DNA from: Phytopythium helicoides | Lineage: Eukaryota > Oomycota > Peronosporomycetes > Pythiales > Pythiaceae | DNA: 64,000 bases | Reading direction: 5' to 3' | NCBI GenBank assembly: GCA_024867545.1 | Contig: JANFNE010000043.1 | Coordinates: 434,001 to 498,000 of the forward strand | Shown here: one piece after another, positions 10,983-21,906 of the stretch | Numbering within the stretch: the stretch's first letter is position 1 | Layout: each line of letters starts with the position of its first letter | Program-made: the position numbers and the translations under genes | Notes under the pieces: model-generated | The model's input: the letters and a program-made list of their open reading frames with translations, nothing else | Told to the model about the DNA's origin: nothing | The model's database searches: none

Positions 10983-13664
10983 ATGCAGTCGTCTCGACCC
11001 GGCGGCGGCGGCGGTAGCGGCAGCGGCTGTAGCTTCTCTAGGTGCGATGTGTTGAGATTGCCTCTATGTCCATTCGGGGGAGAATAACGTGGGAATGGAC
11101 CTGTCCATCATATGGTGTAGGCCATCGCCCAAGCGACCGAAAGCAAGTGCTGATCGCAGCCATGACAGTGACGACGACACCGATATGCTCATGTTTGGCG
11201 ACAGTAGTGACGGCAGCGAGAGCGAGTACGGCAGCCAGCGCATAAAGCGCCACCAGACCCATCCGCTTCGCTATCAGTCGAATCGCGATAGTCACAACCA
11301 CACCCACGAAAACCACTTTCCCTCTGCGGAAAGCAGTGGCGCTCCAAAGGAGTTTGGCCTGGAACACTTTGGCAACGACAACAACCATTCCGATCTTCAC
11401 GAGCACGAGAGGGACAGGAGAAAAGAGGAGCACAGCGGATTGAGCCACCGCGAAGACGACTACCGTTCCGCAGGTGCTCCATTTTTCATGGAATGTAGGT
11501 TGTCGTTGTTGATTGCCAGGTTTGAAGGCGTCACACACCGGCTCACTCTGTGTGTCTCTCTGCAATAATAGCGGTCGGAAGTGGAAGACAAGAGTTTGGA
11601 GGACTACCACGGACATCTGGGGATCTGTTTCCTTTATCAGCTCGCGGCACGAGCCGTCATAACTCTCTTTCGAACCAAGATGATTCTCCATCAAGACGGC
11701 TCGCTAGCAGTTATCATGCAGATACTTCAGCAGATTCCGAAAGCGACGCGTTTGCACGATTTTCGGGGCATCATAGCGCCTCATACAACCATCCTTTCAG
11801 CAACAGCAATAGCAGTGGCATCAGCAACAACCGCTCTGACTACTCTCCACGGGAAGATTTTCTCGTGCATGCATTCGATTCAAACGCCATGAAGCTCGAG
11901 CCTCGTGAAAGCTTTTGCGGAAATCAAGAGGAAGAATCCGAGCCAGTGATGAGGTCCGCTTCTACCCCTTATGCAAATCTCGGATCTGCAGATAGTGAAC
12001 CAGGGCCAACTTTCCATAGGCAGGAAGGACCATTGGCACAGCCACCACCTTCACTGCTTCGTCCAAGTTCATTTAACACCGGCTCAAGCACCGTCGAAAT
12101 CAGCACAAATGCGTTCAATGACCGTGTCTTCCTTGGGAAGCGCACTGACCGCTTCTCAGCAACAGCACCACCACCGACGACAGCATCGAGTCACCTTGAC
12201 GTCCTTTTTACTCCTCAACTCCCAACTCCACCATCGACGAGCTTTCCTCTAGTCAGGAGCTCTGCCACTCAAGATCAGATGGTAGGCGACAGAAGCGCCT
12301 CTCAGCCTCGCCGTCGCAACAGCAAGCGAAGTGAAAGTCGGCGGGCGAGTATCACTACTACTGCCACCACGCCAACTTCGAGCTACCCAGTCGCCACGAC
12401 CCCCACTTCTGTACCACCCTCGCGTTGGCTTCGTGAAGAAGACGAGCAGTTGCGAGAAGCTGTCGCTCGCTTTGGCGGGAAGAACTGGAAAATGATTGCT
12501 GAGTCGCTAGGCAACGGAAGAACGGACGTACAGTGCTTGCATCGCTGGAACAAAGTGCTCAAACCTGGGTTAGTCAAGGGTCCGTGGACGCCTGAAGAAG
12601 ACGGCATTCTAACCCAGCTAATCTCGCGCTACGGCGTCGGGAAGATTCGTTGGTGCGATGTGGCGCAGCATCTACCAGGTCGGATTGGCAAGCAGTGTCG
12701 CGAGCGTTGGTGCAACCACCTGGACTCGCGCATTCGTAAAGGGCAGTGGACACCTGAAGAAGACGACATTGTTTTCAGCTGGCAGCAGAAACTCGGCAAT
12801 AAGTGGAGCGAGATCGCAAAGCTCCTTCCCGGCCGCACCGAGAACGCCGTCAAGAATCGCTTTAATTCGGCTGCGCGCCGCAAGTGGATGATACGGATGG
12901 CAACAGGGGGACCTGGAGCAGCATCAACGGAAACTTCCAAACCGATAGATTCGGCGGTACCATCTCCGCAATTACAGCTTGAGCCACTTCGTATCCCGCC
13001 GCCGCCAGTCATCACGTCCGTGGACGGGATGCAGCACCAGCATCTTGCTCCCCCAGGTCTGTTATCACCAGCCAGCGCCTTTTACATGCCTCGTCACAGA
13101 GTCGTCGGTCTTCACACCTCTCCACCAGTAGGTATGCAAGGGCTGTCCCCATTTGACGTGGAGGTCAAGCGACCGGCGAGTAACATGATGTCTCCTCAGC
13201 CACGACTGCAATTGTTCCAGCCGCAAATTCCTCCACCGCCGCCACTGGTGGCACCAGCTCCAGTCCACATCCTTGAGCGGCTTCACACTCCGGACCCAAA
13301 CGGACAATTGTCTCGTCCTTCATCAGGTGGAACGTCCATTTTAGACCTGCCAATCGGTCTCGCACTGCCAACCCCAACGTTCGTGCCGTCTGTGCCTCCG
13401 CCCCCGCCACCTGGTTACTCACTTTCGACCGCGTTTACCTCGACTAGGGTCGACGACATTGGTACAGGTGACGACGATATTGCTGCCAATTACGATAGTC
13501 AAGGTCTCAAAAGTCCGAATGAAAGTCAAGACAAAAGAGAAATCCGTGAAGATCAGGGTGTAAGTGCGAGCAGCGGGACTGAAGCAATCCCAGCCATGGA
13601 CGACGAGAACATGAGCAGGTTCCTAGACAGCGTCGCGCTCGAGCTCGAAGACATGATTGAGTAG
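10983..13664 (+). CDS. R1R2R3 MYB transcription factor
   Basis: Three exons: 10983-11041, 11121-11494, 11572-13664; 841 aa. Exon 1 encodes [15 protein letters not shown] and joins in frame through GTGCGA..TAG. A start at ATG 11095 inside that intron is possible, but the Gly-rich exon fits frame and splice sites. The N-terminal half is low-complexity Ser/Asp/His-rich. From about residue 425 to 580 lie three MYB repeats: [75 protein letters not shown]1 carries [22 protein letters not shown]. Three-repeat MYBs are nuclear DNA-binding factors, often of G2/M or developmental genes; the target here is unknown. The C-terminus is Pro-rich and ends in an acidic segment ([12 protein letters not shown]), a plausible activation region. 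Confidence 0.9.
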
Positions 13665-13787
13665 ATGTCCTAACATCAAACATCGATATATAAGGCAGCA
13701 AGTACTGAGTAAAAACAAAACAACATGGGCTCAATCGTGTAGCTGAAATCTCTTGTTGAATATCCACACGATTCAGATGTTGATGCG

Positions 13788-15997
13788 TCAAACATTTAGC
13801 GCAGAGGCTGTATATGATGGCTCCAAAGTGCGCTGGTCCAGGGACAACGCGTGAATGACGCTCAGCCGCTCTTCCCGCTCGTTCTGCCCGCCAAAGAGAA
13901 GCACACGACCACTTGTCTTGTCAAATACAGCACGGTGGCCGACGCGACCCGGGAAAACCCACGAGAAAGCGTCTACGTCGTTGTGATGTGCTTCGGAAGA
14001 GCCAGCAGAAGGCTCGACGGGAACGCGTTGCCACTCCCACGACGTGGTGTCGAGCAGGAAGGCATCACTAAAGATAACCGTCGCCCCACCCGCATCGCTC
14101 TGAGGGTCCCAGCCGCCCACAACCAGCACCTTGTTCTCATCCACAAGGGTTGCTGAGTGACCCGTTCTTGCACTGGGTGGGTCGCCGACCACGCACGGAT
14201 GGAACCACGACCAACTCGTGACCCCGGAAGACGTCGCAGCGTTATCATTCTCACCACCTGCCACTTTTTCCTTTTTCGTACCCTTCCGCTTCTTCTTTTC
14301 TGTTCCAGTGGACTTTTCAAGTACGTGCACCGAGTTGAAGCACTTGTGGGAGTCATTGCCACCAAACACAACCACCCGCCCATCGCCTATTGCCACTGCA
14401 CTGTGATACGTGCGAGCACTTGGCGGCTTACCGTCTACTGTCAGACTGCGCCACACCCATTCGTCTGCTCCGCAATGGGTACCACCAAGTCAACATCTTG
14501 TATCGACATCAGAAAACAGCAGACATGGAAGTCTCACCACTATTGAGCACATGCACTGAGCTCTGACGGTTGCGTCCGCGGCTTCCGCCAAACACAACAA
14601 CGTCGCTTCCTAGTACTGTGCACGTGTGGCCACTCCTAGCAACTCGAGGTTAGAGGCAGAACGAACCAACAAGTTGACAAGTTCAGTTATGGCACCTACC
14701 TCGCTGACGGAGGGGTTCCCTGGATCGCTGGCGGGTACCAGAGAAAACATTCCGTGTCCAGCACCATGATGTCCGACAAAATATCCAAGCGCGAGTCGGG
14801 ACTTGACCTTTCGCCGTTGTCTACTGGCGCAGATGCATCATAGACCAAGCGCTCACCGCCAAAAACCAGCAGCAGGTGCTTGCTCTCGAGATATACAGCG
14901 TCGTGCCACGTTCGAGGAACACTCTCGCAGTTGAGCGGCCGAGTCCACGACTGCGAGCGAAGGTCGAACACATGCAAGTCTCCCAGCGTGCGTTCATCGT
15001 CATCTGCGCCGCCATACAGCACAACTCGCCCATCTGAGATGGGGGTCACAGTTTGCCCCCAGCGGCCGATAGGAATTTCTGTCGAAGAACCCGACGGAGC
15101 TACAGTCTCCCATCGTGCAATCATCGCTGCACACAGGTCCGTTAATACACCGGTACCTCGAACATAAATCTAGTAAACAGACTCCTTACATGACTGCGAA
15201 GAGATTTTGGACTTGACGTCGGTTTTAATCTCCTCCGACTTCTTCTTGGACCGATTGCGCTTCTTCGGGTTGGATCCTGGCGTCGTCGGCCGCGAGTTCG
15301 CTGTCTTGGGCTCGGGAGACACAACGGAAGCCACTGCGTCAGCAATCTGCTTTGGGTTTGGGGCTTTCTTAGCAGGTGGCTTGACGCTGTCGCCTCGCAG
15401 GAAAGCGGTCATGACACTTGCAGCTGAGGGCTTGGCTTCCTCGCTCTTGACGCTCGCGACGTCTTCTGCGGCGCTATTGGCCTCCGACCTCGGCTCGACC
15501 GTCGACTGTGGCGAGCTCGCGACCGAGGACGAAGGGTCCAGTTGCGCCAGCAGCATGGTCTCCTCGACCGCCGAGAGGAAACTGGGGCGAGGTCTCTTGG
15601 TCGTTGCGATCGTAACGATGTCGTCGTCGTCGTCCTCATCGCTGGCACTCAGATCAATCGCGCGCTTCCTGCTGTCGCTGGCTGCACCACTGGACGCTGC
15701 GCTGGCTAAAGTGAGAGAAGAGCAAGTCAACGACGGCCGTCAAGCAGACACCAATGGCCAGGTGAACACGCACGCCTGGAGAGCACGATGTCGCCCGTGA
15801 AGCCGTCGCAACGGATGCTGAGCGCGCCGTTGGCGAACGCGAACTGCACGCCGGCGAGGTCCGTGGGCACGTCCACCTCGACGCCTGCGTGCGCGTGGCG
15901 TCAGCACCGAGGTCGGTCCACTCCACTCCACACAGCAGCGGCGGCAGCAGCAGCAGCAGCAGCGGCAAGACGCACCCTCGAAGGTCAGCAGCGGCAT
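13788..15997 (-). CDS. Six-kelch-repeat protein with nuclear-type N-terminal region
   Basis: Six exons: 15997-15976, 15884-15774, 15705-15190, 15126-14700, 14635-14538, 14464-13788; 616 aa, all junctions in frame. Residues 1-45 (MPLLTFEG, then VEVDVPTDLAGVQFAF) form a small domain I do not recognise. Next is a disordered region of about 170 residues with acidic DEDDDDD, Lys/Arg clusters (RKR, KKRNRSKKK) and Ser/Thr/Pro. The C-terminal 370 residues carry about six kelch motifs: GRVVLYGG, HLLLVFGG, DVVVFGG, GRVVVFGG, KVLVVGG, GRVLLFGG. These should close one beta-propeller. A Lys-rich insert (EKKKRKGTKKEK) interrupts one blade. Kelch propellers bind proteins; a nuclear role is inferred from the basic clusters. 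Divergent from the GRAM gene, 91 bp away. Confidence 0.8.
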
Positions 15998-16022
15998 GCT
16001 CTCGTTGGCGCGCTTGTTCGCG

Positions 16023-16035
16023 ATTGGCCGCCAAT
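16023..16035. promoter_or_regulatory. Palindromic CCAAT-box pair in a bidirectional promoter
   Basis: ATTGG-CCG-CCAAT is a perfect inverted pair of CCAAT boxes. It lies inside the 91-bp gap between the divergent kelch (start 15997) and GRAM (start 16089) genes. Its symmetry would suit NF-Y-type binding in either direction; that use is inference. Confidence 0.45.
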
Positions 16036-16088
16036 TTGGAGTATACTGGGGACTGGAATCAGACGAAGAGCTCCGCTGATCGGAGACC

Positions 16089-16855
16089 ATGAGCATGAAC
16101 GTGCAACTGCATGAGGGCGCCGTGCCGTACCTCGTGTCGCCGTACGAGAGCTTCTTCTTCCTCATCCACGGCGTCAAGCTCACGGTCGAGAGCGGCAAGT
16201 GCGTGGTCGCGCGGCTGTCTTGGCGCCGGGCCGCGGTCTAACAAGGCGAACGTTGGCTCGCAGCGGGTACCCGGGGCAGGGCGGCTGCTTCTTCGGGCAC
16301 GAGGGCCGCTGCTACGTCTCGCAGTACCGCGCCGTGTTCGTGTCGGACGCGCCGGCCTTCACGGCCTACCGCTCCTTCTCGCTGCCGTTCTACGCCATTC
16401 GCGACTGGGACTTCCACCAGGGATACTTTGGTCGCGGCAGTCATGCTGGTGGCACCTGAAGTGCCTCCACACACTAACGCCGTGTTTGGGTCCTTGCAGG
16501 CGGCAAAGCCTGGCGCGGCCACGTGAACCGCGTGCCGGGCGGTGGCCTCGTGGGTGTCGGCCGCTTCTCGCTTGAGTTCCTCGTGCGTCGTCATGTAAGC
16601 TAGAAGCCTGTGGCCGTTCACGACTGACTGACGACTCGTCACATGCAGAGCTTCGGGTTCGACGAGTTCCGCAACCACGTGCTGCCGCTTCTCGAGGGCT
16701 CGCGAGAGCTGCACCGGCGCTTCAGTGAGCTGTCGACACCCTCGGTGCTCATGGTGCCGGCCAAGATCCCGAGCGAAGGCGACGGCGCGCATCGGATCGC
16801 CTTCTACGCTCCCGAGGACCCCATGACCGTCTTCATCGTCAAGCCCTCCGAGTGA
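16089..16855 (+). CDS. WBP2-like GRAM-domain protein
   Basis: Four exons: 16089-16198, 16264-16430, 16500-16594, 16649-16855; 192 aa. The core reads CYVSQYRAVFVS, then SFSLPFYAIRDWDFHQGYFG, then a Gly-rich turn and GVGRFSLEFLVRRH, aligning block by block with WBP2 ([44 protein letters not shown]). This is a GRAM domain, a PH-related membrane or protein interaction module. The Pro/Tyr-rich tail with PPxY motifs that defines animal WBP2 is missing; instead there is a short tail ending DPMTVFIVKPSE. Function is therefore known only at domain level. The exon 2 donor GTCGCG is weak, but both flanking frames require it. Confidence 0.78.
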
Positions 16856-17080
16856 GGAGCTGCGACGTCGAGCAGGAGCCCCATGTACACACCCGCAGGT
16901 CTGTAAGCAATAGGAACGAGGCTCGCCGTTGGCCTCTCGCCCACTCCCCATGCCCGACGCAAGCCGCAGCCGAGAGCCGCGCATCGGCATATGGAACGTT
17001 CTCGAATTTACAGTTCTCGGCGCGCGGGCGCCGCATATCCAAAGCTGCCGCCTCACGACCACCGCCCTCGCCCTATCGCC
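16856..17080. other. Promoter region of the TPR-Aha1 gene
   Basis: 225 bp between the GRAM stop and the TPR-Aha1 ATG. It contains the heat-shock element annotated separately. No ORF of interest. Confidence 0.5.
16993..17007 (+). promoter_or_regulatory. Perfect three-unit heat-shock element
   Basis: GGAACGTTCTCGAAT is three contiguous nGAAn/nTTCn/nGAAn units with no mismatch, the standard HSF trimer site. It ends 73 bp before the ATG of the Hsp90 co-chaperone gene. A degenerate unit and a further TTC continue downstream to 17017. Heat induction is inferred from motif plus gene function. Confidence 0.75.
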
Positions 17081-18319
17081 ATGAGCGTGTTCTCGGGCGA
17101 CGCGCTGCTGCCCTTCTCCCGCCACTCGGACGTGCTGTCCGGCCCCGTGCCCGCCGACGCGGACGCGCTCGTGCGGCTCGTGGAGGAGCTCAAGCGCCGC
17201 GGCAACGCGGCGTTCGCGCAGAAAGCGTTCGAGGAGGCCGAGGCGCTCTACTCGCGCGCCATCGAGGTGAACGCGGCCGCCGACCCGCTGCGCAACCAGC
17301 ACATCTTCCTGGCCAACCGCTCGGCCGCGCGCTGCGCCATGGGCAAGGCGGCGCTCGCGCTCGAGGACGCCGAGGCCTGCGTGGCGCGCGACGCCACCTA
17401 CGCCAAGGGCTACTTCCGCCAGGCGCAGGCGCTGAGCAAGCTGCAGCGCTTCGCGGAGGCGCAGGCTGCGCTGAACAAGGCCACGGAGCTCGAGCCAGGC
17501 AACAAGTCGGTGGCCGCGCTGCTCAAGCAGGTGCAGGAGCTCGCCAAGAAGCAGCAGGAGGCGCCAAAGACCGAGCCCAAGCCCGCGCCGGTCGTCAAGC
17601 GCGTTGAGGTCGTCAAGGAGACTTCCTCCACTACGACCACTACCAAGACCTCCACGGCCGCCACGACCACGGACGACGACGACGACGACGACGCAGAGCT
17701 CGGTGGTAACGTGCGCGGCTACAAGAAGCTGGCGGACGGCCGCGTGACCACGTTCTTCAACAACGAGCTGAGCGAGGAGGCCAAGCGGCTCATCGGCGAC
17801 ATTGCGCCCAAGAAGGTCGAGGACCCCAACAAGGTACAGATCAAGAATGTCGAGGGCGGCTCGGCCTGGAACCAGGGCAACACGTTCGAGGAGAAGGACA
17901 TGACGGCGTGGGCCAAGGCCAAGCTCGAGACGCTGCTGGCCGGCGTGTCGGCGCCAGCGGGCACGGACAACAGCGGCGACATCGTCGTGGCTGCGCAGGT
18001 CTCAGACCTGTCGGGCGACGCGTCGATCGCCGTCGTGCGTGGCGCAAAGCGCTACATCTTTGACTTCTCCTTCTCGCTCAAGTGCTCGCTCCAGTCACCG
18101 CTGAGCGGTGAGCCCGCTGTCGAGGGCGAGCTCAAGTTCCTGGACGTAAGCTCGGACTCGGGCGACGCCGACTACGACGTCGAGGCGCTCGTGCCTACGC
18201 GCTACTCGTCGCCACGTGGCAAGCAGCTGCACGCGGCACTGTCGGCCAGCAGCTCGCCGTTCCGACGCGCTGTGGCGCAGAAGCTGGCGGCGTTCGTGAA
18301 CGAGTATCACACATTCTAG
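17081..18319 (+). CDS. TPR-Aha1 fusion, Hsp90 co-chaperone
   Basis: Single exon, 412 aa. Residues about 28-155 form three TPR repeats. The dicarboxylate-clamp residues that hold the EEVD tail of Hsp90/Hsp70 are in place: Lys38 and Asn42 (KRRGNAAF), Asn79 (LANRSAA), Lys109 and Arg113 (AKGYFRQ). A Thr-rich linker and an acidic run of seven Asp follow (about 197-205). The second half is an Aha1 N-terminal domain, SAWNQGNTFEEKDMTAWAK, then SDLSGDASIAVVRGAKRYIF. In known Aha1 proteins this domain binds the Hsp90 middle segment and speeds its ATPase. The C-terminal START-like AHSA1 domain is absent. The fusion could contact both the Hsp90 tail and its middle domain. Regulation by heat is suggested by the upstream element. 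Confidence 0.87.
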   Translation: MSVFSGDALLPFSRHSDVLSGPVPADADALVRLVEELKRRGNAAFAQKAFEEAEALYSRAIEVNAAADPLRNQHIFLANRSAARCAMGKAALALEDAEACVARDATYAKGYFRQAQALSKLQRFAEAQAALNKATELEPGNKSVAALLKQVQELAKKQQEAPKTEPKPAPVVKRVEVVKETSSTTTTTKTSTAATTTDDDDDDDAELGGNVRGYKKLADGRVTTFFNNELSEEAKRLIGDIAPKKVEDPNKVQIKNVEGGSAWNQGNTFEEKDMTAWAKAKLETLLAGVSAPAGTDNSGDIVVAAQVSDLSGDASIAVVRGAKRYIFDFSFSLKCSLQSPLSGEPAVEGELKFLDVSSDSGDADYDVEALVPTRYSSPRGKQLHAALSASSSPFRRAVAQKLAAFVNEYHTF

Positions 18320-18453
18320 ATGCATGTCAACTACCACATACAACCTGGCTGACAGCCACTGGCGGATGAAGCGCGCTCTGTGTTCATCATCTAATCTATA
18401 CGTACGCAGACGGACTTGGCGGATGGAGGCGTCTGCAACTCCTTGTTCTCCAC

Positions 18454-20688
18454 TTACTTGGTCTTGGCAGCCAGCTCCTTCTGGTAGTCGGCCACGAGCT
18501 TCTCCTGCACATCGCGCGTGACGAAGTCGTGCGCTTTGTACTCCATCGTGAACTCACCCTTGCCCTGCGTCGACGAGCGCAAGTCGGTCGAGAAGCCAAA
18601 CATGTTCTGCAGCGGGACGTCGCACCGGATGACCGTGTGCAGCTCGTCGGCGTCGCTGCTGTTGATCATACCGCGGCGGCGGTTGACCTCGGCAATGGCC
18701 GTGCCCTGGAACTCGTTCGGCACTTCGACCTCGACCGACATGAGTGGCTCGAGCACGCACGGGTCCGCCTTGACGAACGCCTGACGGATGGCCTGCACCA
18801 TGGCGGTCTTGAACGCCAGCTCGCTCGAGTCGACCGAGTGGGCCTGACCGTCGTTGATCACCACACGCAGACGCTGCACCGGGTGGCCGATAAGCCAGCC
18901 CTTCTGCACGGCCTCCATCGTACCCTTCTCACACGCCGCAATGTACTCGGGCGGGATGGCGTTGCCGACAATGTCGTTGACGAACTCGACGCCAGCCGAC
19001 TCGCCGTCGTTCTCCTCGATCGGCTCGATGTAGCCGACGACGCGGGCATACTGACCAGAGCCACCGCTCTGCTTGCGGTGCAGGTAGTTGAACTCGGCGC
19101 GGCTGCGGATTGTCTCGCGGTAGTTGACCTGCGGAGCGCCCGTGATAACCTCGACGTTGTACTCACGACGCATACGCTCGACGTAGATCTGCAGGTGCAG
19201 CTCGCCCATGCCACTGATGATGGTCTCCTTGCTGTCGTCGTCGACGCGCACGCGGAAAGTAGGGTCCTCCTTCTGGAAGCGGTTGAGCGCCTTCGAGAAG
19301 TTGGCCACCTGCTGCTTGTTCTTGGGCGTCACGGCGAGCGACATGACCGGCTCGGGCACGTGGAGACTCGTCATCGTAAACTTGGACGTGTTCGAGTCGC
19401 TGAACGTGTCCATACTGGCGCACTCGACTCCGAACATGGCCACAACCTCACCGGCGCCGACTTCCTCAACGTCCTCCATCTCGTTAGAGTGCATCTTTAC
19501 CAGGCGCGGCACCTTGATGCGCTTCATGTCGCTCATGTTGTAGATGAAGCCTCCACGCTTGAGCGTGCCCGAGTAGATGCGCATGTACGTGAGCTGGCCG
19601 AACTTGCCCTCCTCCAGCTTGAAGGCGAGCGCGAGCAGCGGTGCCGTGGGCGAGCAGGGCACGCCGACCTTCTCCTCGTTCTGGCTCTGGTCCAGCGCGA
19701 AGTTTTCGACCTCGGACGGGCTCGGCAGATACGACACGACAGCGTCCAGTAGCGGCTGCACGCCGCGGTTCTTGAACGCCGAGCCCATGAGCACCGGCAC
19801 GAACTTGTGTGCGATGGTCGCGCGACGGATAGCGGCCTGCAGCTGCTCGACCGTGGGCTCCTCTTCCATGAGGAAGAGCTCACCGATCTCATCGTCGACG
19901 TCGGCCAGCGCCTCAATGAGCTCCTGGCGCTTCTCCTCTGCGAGCGCGCGTGTCTCGGCCGGGATGTCGTCCGAGACGTCGATGATCTCGCCGTTGTCGC
20001 CCTTGTTGCGCAGCGCCTTCATGGTGAGCAGGTCCACGGCTCCCTCGAGGTCATTCTCGGCGCCGATGGGCACCTGCAGCGCGTGCGCATTGAGCTTGAG
20101 CTGGTTGCGCAGGTCGCGGATGACCTTCCATGGGTTGGCGCCCATGCGGTCGAGCTTGTTGATGAAGGCGATGCGCGGCACGCCGTAGCGCTTCATCTGC
20201 TTGTCGACGGTGAGCGACTGGCTCTGCACGCCCGAGACGCCGCAGAGCACGAGCACGCCTCCGTCGAGCACACGCAGCGCGCGCTCGACCTCGATGGTGA
20301 AGTCGACGTGGCCGGGCGTGTCGATGATGTTGATGTTGGCGTCCTTCCACGAGGCGTAGGTGGCGGCGGACTGGATGGTGATGCCCTTCTCGCGCTCGAG
20401 CTCCATCGAGTCCATCTTGGCGCCGACGCCGTCCTTGCCGCGCACGTCGTGGATGGCGTTGATGCGGCCCGTGTAGTACAGGATGCGCTCCGTGAGCGTC
20501 GTCTTGCCAGAGTCGATGTGCGCCGAGATGCCGATGTTGCGCAGGTTGCGCATGTAGCCATCGGGCACCTCGTGCTCTGGCGCGAACGAGCGCACGGAGC
20601 TGCTGAACGCGCGCAACGCGAGCGCGCGGTGCTGCGTGAGCGCGCGGCTGGGGGCCGAGGCGGCGCGGGAGAGCTGCAGCCAGCGCAT
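18454..20688 (-). CDS. GFM1: Mitochondrial translation elongation factor G
   Basis: Intronless, 744 aa. The first about 35 residues are Arg/Ser/Ala-rich with no acids ([17 protein letters not shown]), a mitochondrial presequence. The GTPase domain is complete: AHIDSGKT (56-63), GITIQSAAT switch region (102-110), DTPGH (123-127), NKLD (177-180). The later EF-G domains are present, including [14 protein letters not shown] and a C-terminal region with [10 protein letters not shown]. The factor drives ribosomal translocation in mitochondria; this is the mEF-G1 type by its closeness to bacterial EF-G and by the [10 protein letters not shown] motif. It has very strong GC-rich codon use and marks the last conserved gene before the repeat region. 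Confidence 0.95.
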   Translation of the reverse strand: MRWLQLSRAASAPSRALTQHRALALRAFSSSVRSFAPEHEVPDGYMRNLRNIGISAHIDSGKTTLTERILYYTGRINAIHDVRGKDGVGAKMDSMELEREKGITIQSAATYASWKDANINIIDTPGHVDFTIEVERALRVLDGGVLVLCGVSGVQSQSLTVDKQMKRYGVPRIAFINKLDRMGANPWKVIRDLRNQLKLNAHALQVPIGAENDLEGAVDLLTMKALRNKGDNGEIIDVSDDIPAETRALAEEKRQELIEALADVDDEIGELFLMEEEPTVEQLQAAIRRATIAHKFVPVLMGSAFKNRGVQPLLDAVVSYLPSPSEVENFALDQSQNEEKVGVPCSPTAPLLALAFKLEEGKFGQLTYMRIYSGTLKRGGFIYNMSDMKRIKVPRLVKMHSNEMEDVEEVGAGEVVAMFGVECASMDTFSDSNTSKFTMTSLHVPEPVMSLAVTPKNKQQVANFSKALNRFQKEDPTFRVRVDDDSKETIISGMGELHLQIYVERMRREYNVEVITGAPQVNYRETIRSRAEFNYLHRKQSGGSGQYARVVGYIEPIEENDGESAGVEFVNDIVGNAIPPEYIAACEKGTMEAVQKGWLIGHPVQRLRVVINDGQAHSVDSSELAFKTAMVQAIRQAFVKADPCVLEPLMSVEVEVPNEFQGTAIAEVNRRRGMINSSDADELHTVIRCDVPLQNMFGFSTDLRSSTQGKGEFTMEYKAHDFVTRDVQEKLVADYQKELAAKTK

Positions 20689-20962
20689 GGCGACGGCGAG
20701 GAGCTACGGCGGGACTGACGCGGCGGGACCACCACCGGAGCGGAGGTGTTGGGTGGGGTGCTGCGGTCCGGAAAGAGCGGGGCGCGGGCAAGTGCGATTG
20801 ATTCAAGGATGGACTGGAAGATGCAGGACATAGGTGACCTGCAGCGTCTTTGACGCCGGATTGGTGGTGGATAGGATCGGCCTTCCGAAATCGATAGATC
20901 CAGTTCAGCAGGGGATCAACTGTGAGGACAGGACTTTGGCCACGCCTTCATGTGGAACACGT
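20689..20962. other. Junction between EF-G gene and repeat region
   Basis: 274 bp containing the EF-G promoter. From about 20,961 the sequence begins to match the satellite unit imperfectly (GTGGGTGACAACTCGAGC versus GTGGCAACTCCAGC). No target-site duplication with the right edge was seen. Confidence 0.5.
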
Positions 20963-21906
20963 GGGTGACAACTCGAGCGCATCCAGCGTATCGCTATCAC
21001 GGAGAACCGCGAACGACGAGTACGCATCGTGCAAGGAGTCGGCACAGACCACACGCCACGAGCGGACAGGGAGCTGGAAGGCGACGCCGACGGGAAGGAG
21101 GAGAAAGAGGCAGAGACCGACGCAGAGACCGACGCAGAGATCGACGCAGAGGCTGGCGCAGACGTCGACGCTGGACTTGATGGTGGATGGTGGATACTGG
21201 ATCTTGACGCTTGGCAACGAACAGAAAGGTGGGGTGGCAACTCCAGCGCATCCAGCGTATCGCTATCACGGAGAACCGCGAACGACGAGTACGCATCGTG
21301 CAAGGAGTCGGCACAGACCACACGCCACGAGCGGACAGGGAGCTGGAAGGCGACGCCGACGGGAAGGAGGAGAAAGAGGCAGAGACCGACGCAGAGACCG
21401 ACGCAGAGATCGACGCAGAGGCTGGCGCAGACGTCGACGCTGGACTTGATGGTGGATGCTGGATACTGGATCTTGACGCTTGGCAACGAACAGAAAGGTG
21501 GGGTGGCAACTCCAGCGCATCCAGCGTATCGCTATCACGGAGAACCGCGAACGACGAGTACGCATCGTGCAAGGAGTCGGCACAGACCACACGCCACGAG
21601 CGGACAGGGAGCTGGAAGGCGACGCCGACGGGAAGGAGGAGAAAGAGGCAGAGATCGACGCAGAGATCGACGCAGAGATCGACGCAGAGATCGACGCAGA
21701 GGCTGACGCAGACGTCGACGCTGGACTTGATGGTGGATGGTGGATACTGGATCTTGACGCTTGGCAACGAACAGAAAGGTGGGGTGGCAACTCCAGCGCA
21801 TCCAGCGTATCGCTATCACGGAGAACCGCGAACGACGAGTACGCATCGTGCAAGGAGTCGGCACAGACCACACGCCACGAGCGGACAGGGAGCTGGAAGG
21901 CGACGC
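20963..21906 (+). repeat. Satellite array A1, about 3.5 units
   Basis: Left-most array. Units begin (at TTGGCAACG) near 21211, 21480 and 21761. The first two full units differ from the bulk: two ACCGAC 12-mers and the variant GCTGGCGCAG, consistent with edge units that escape homogenisation. It ends at GGCGACGC before S1. Confidence 0.93.

Noticed and set aside
11095..11494. MYB start at ATG 11095
   Set aside because: Possible, but the upstream exon 10983-11041 joins in frame through a typical GTGCGA donor, and the segment before 11121 (IIWCR) ends at a natural TAG acceptor.
18529..19752. 407-codon plus-strand ORF opposite EF-G
   Set aside because: Antisense shadow of the strongly GC-biased EF-G gene, which is clearly the coding strand.
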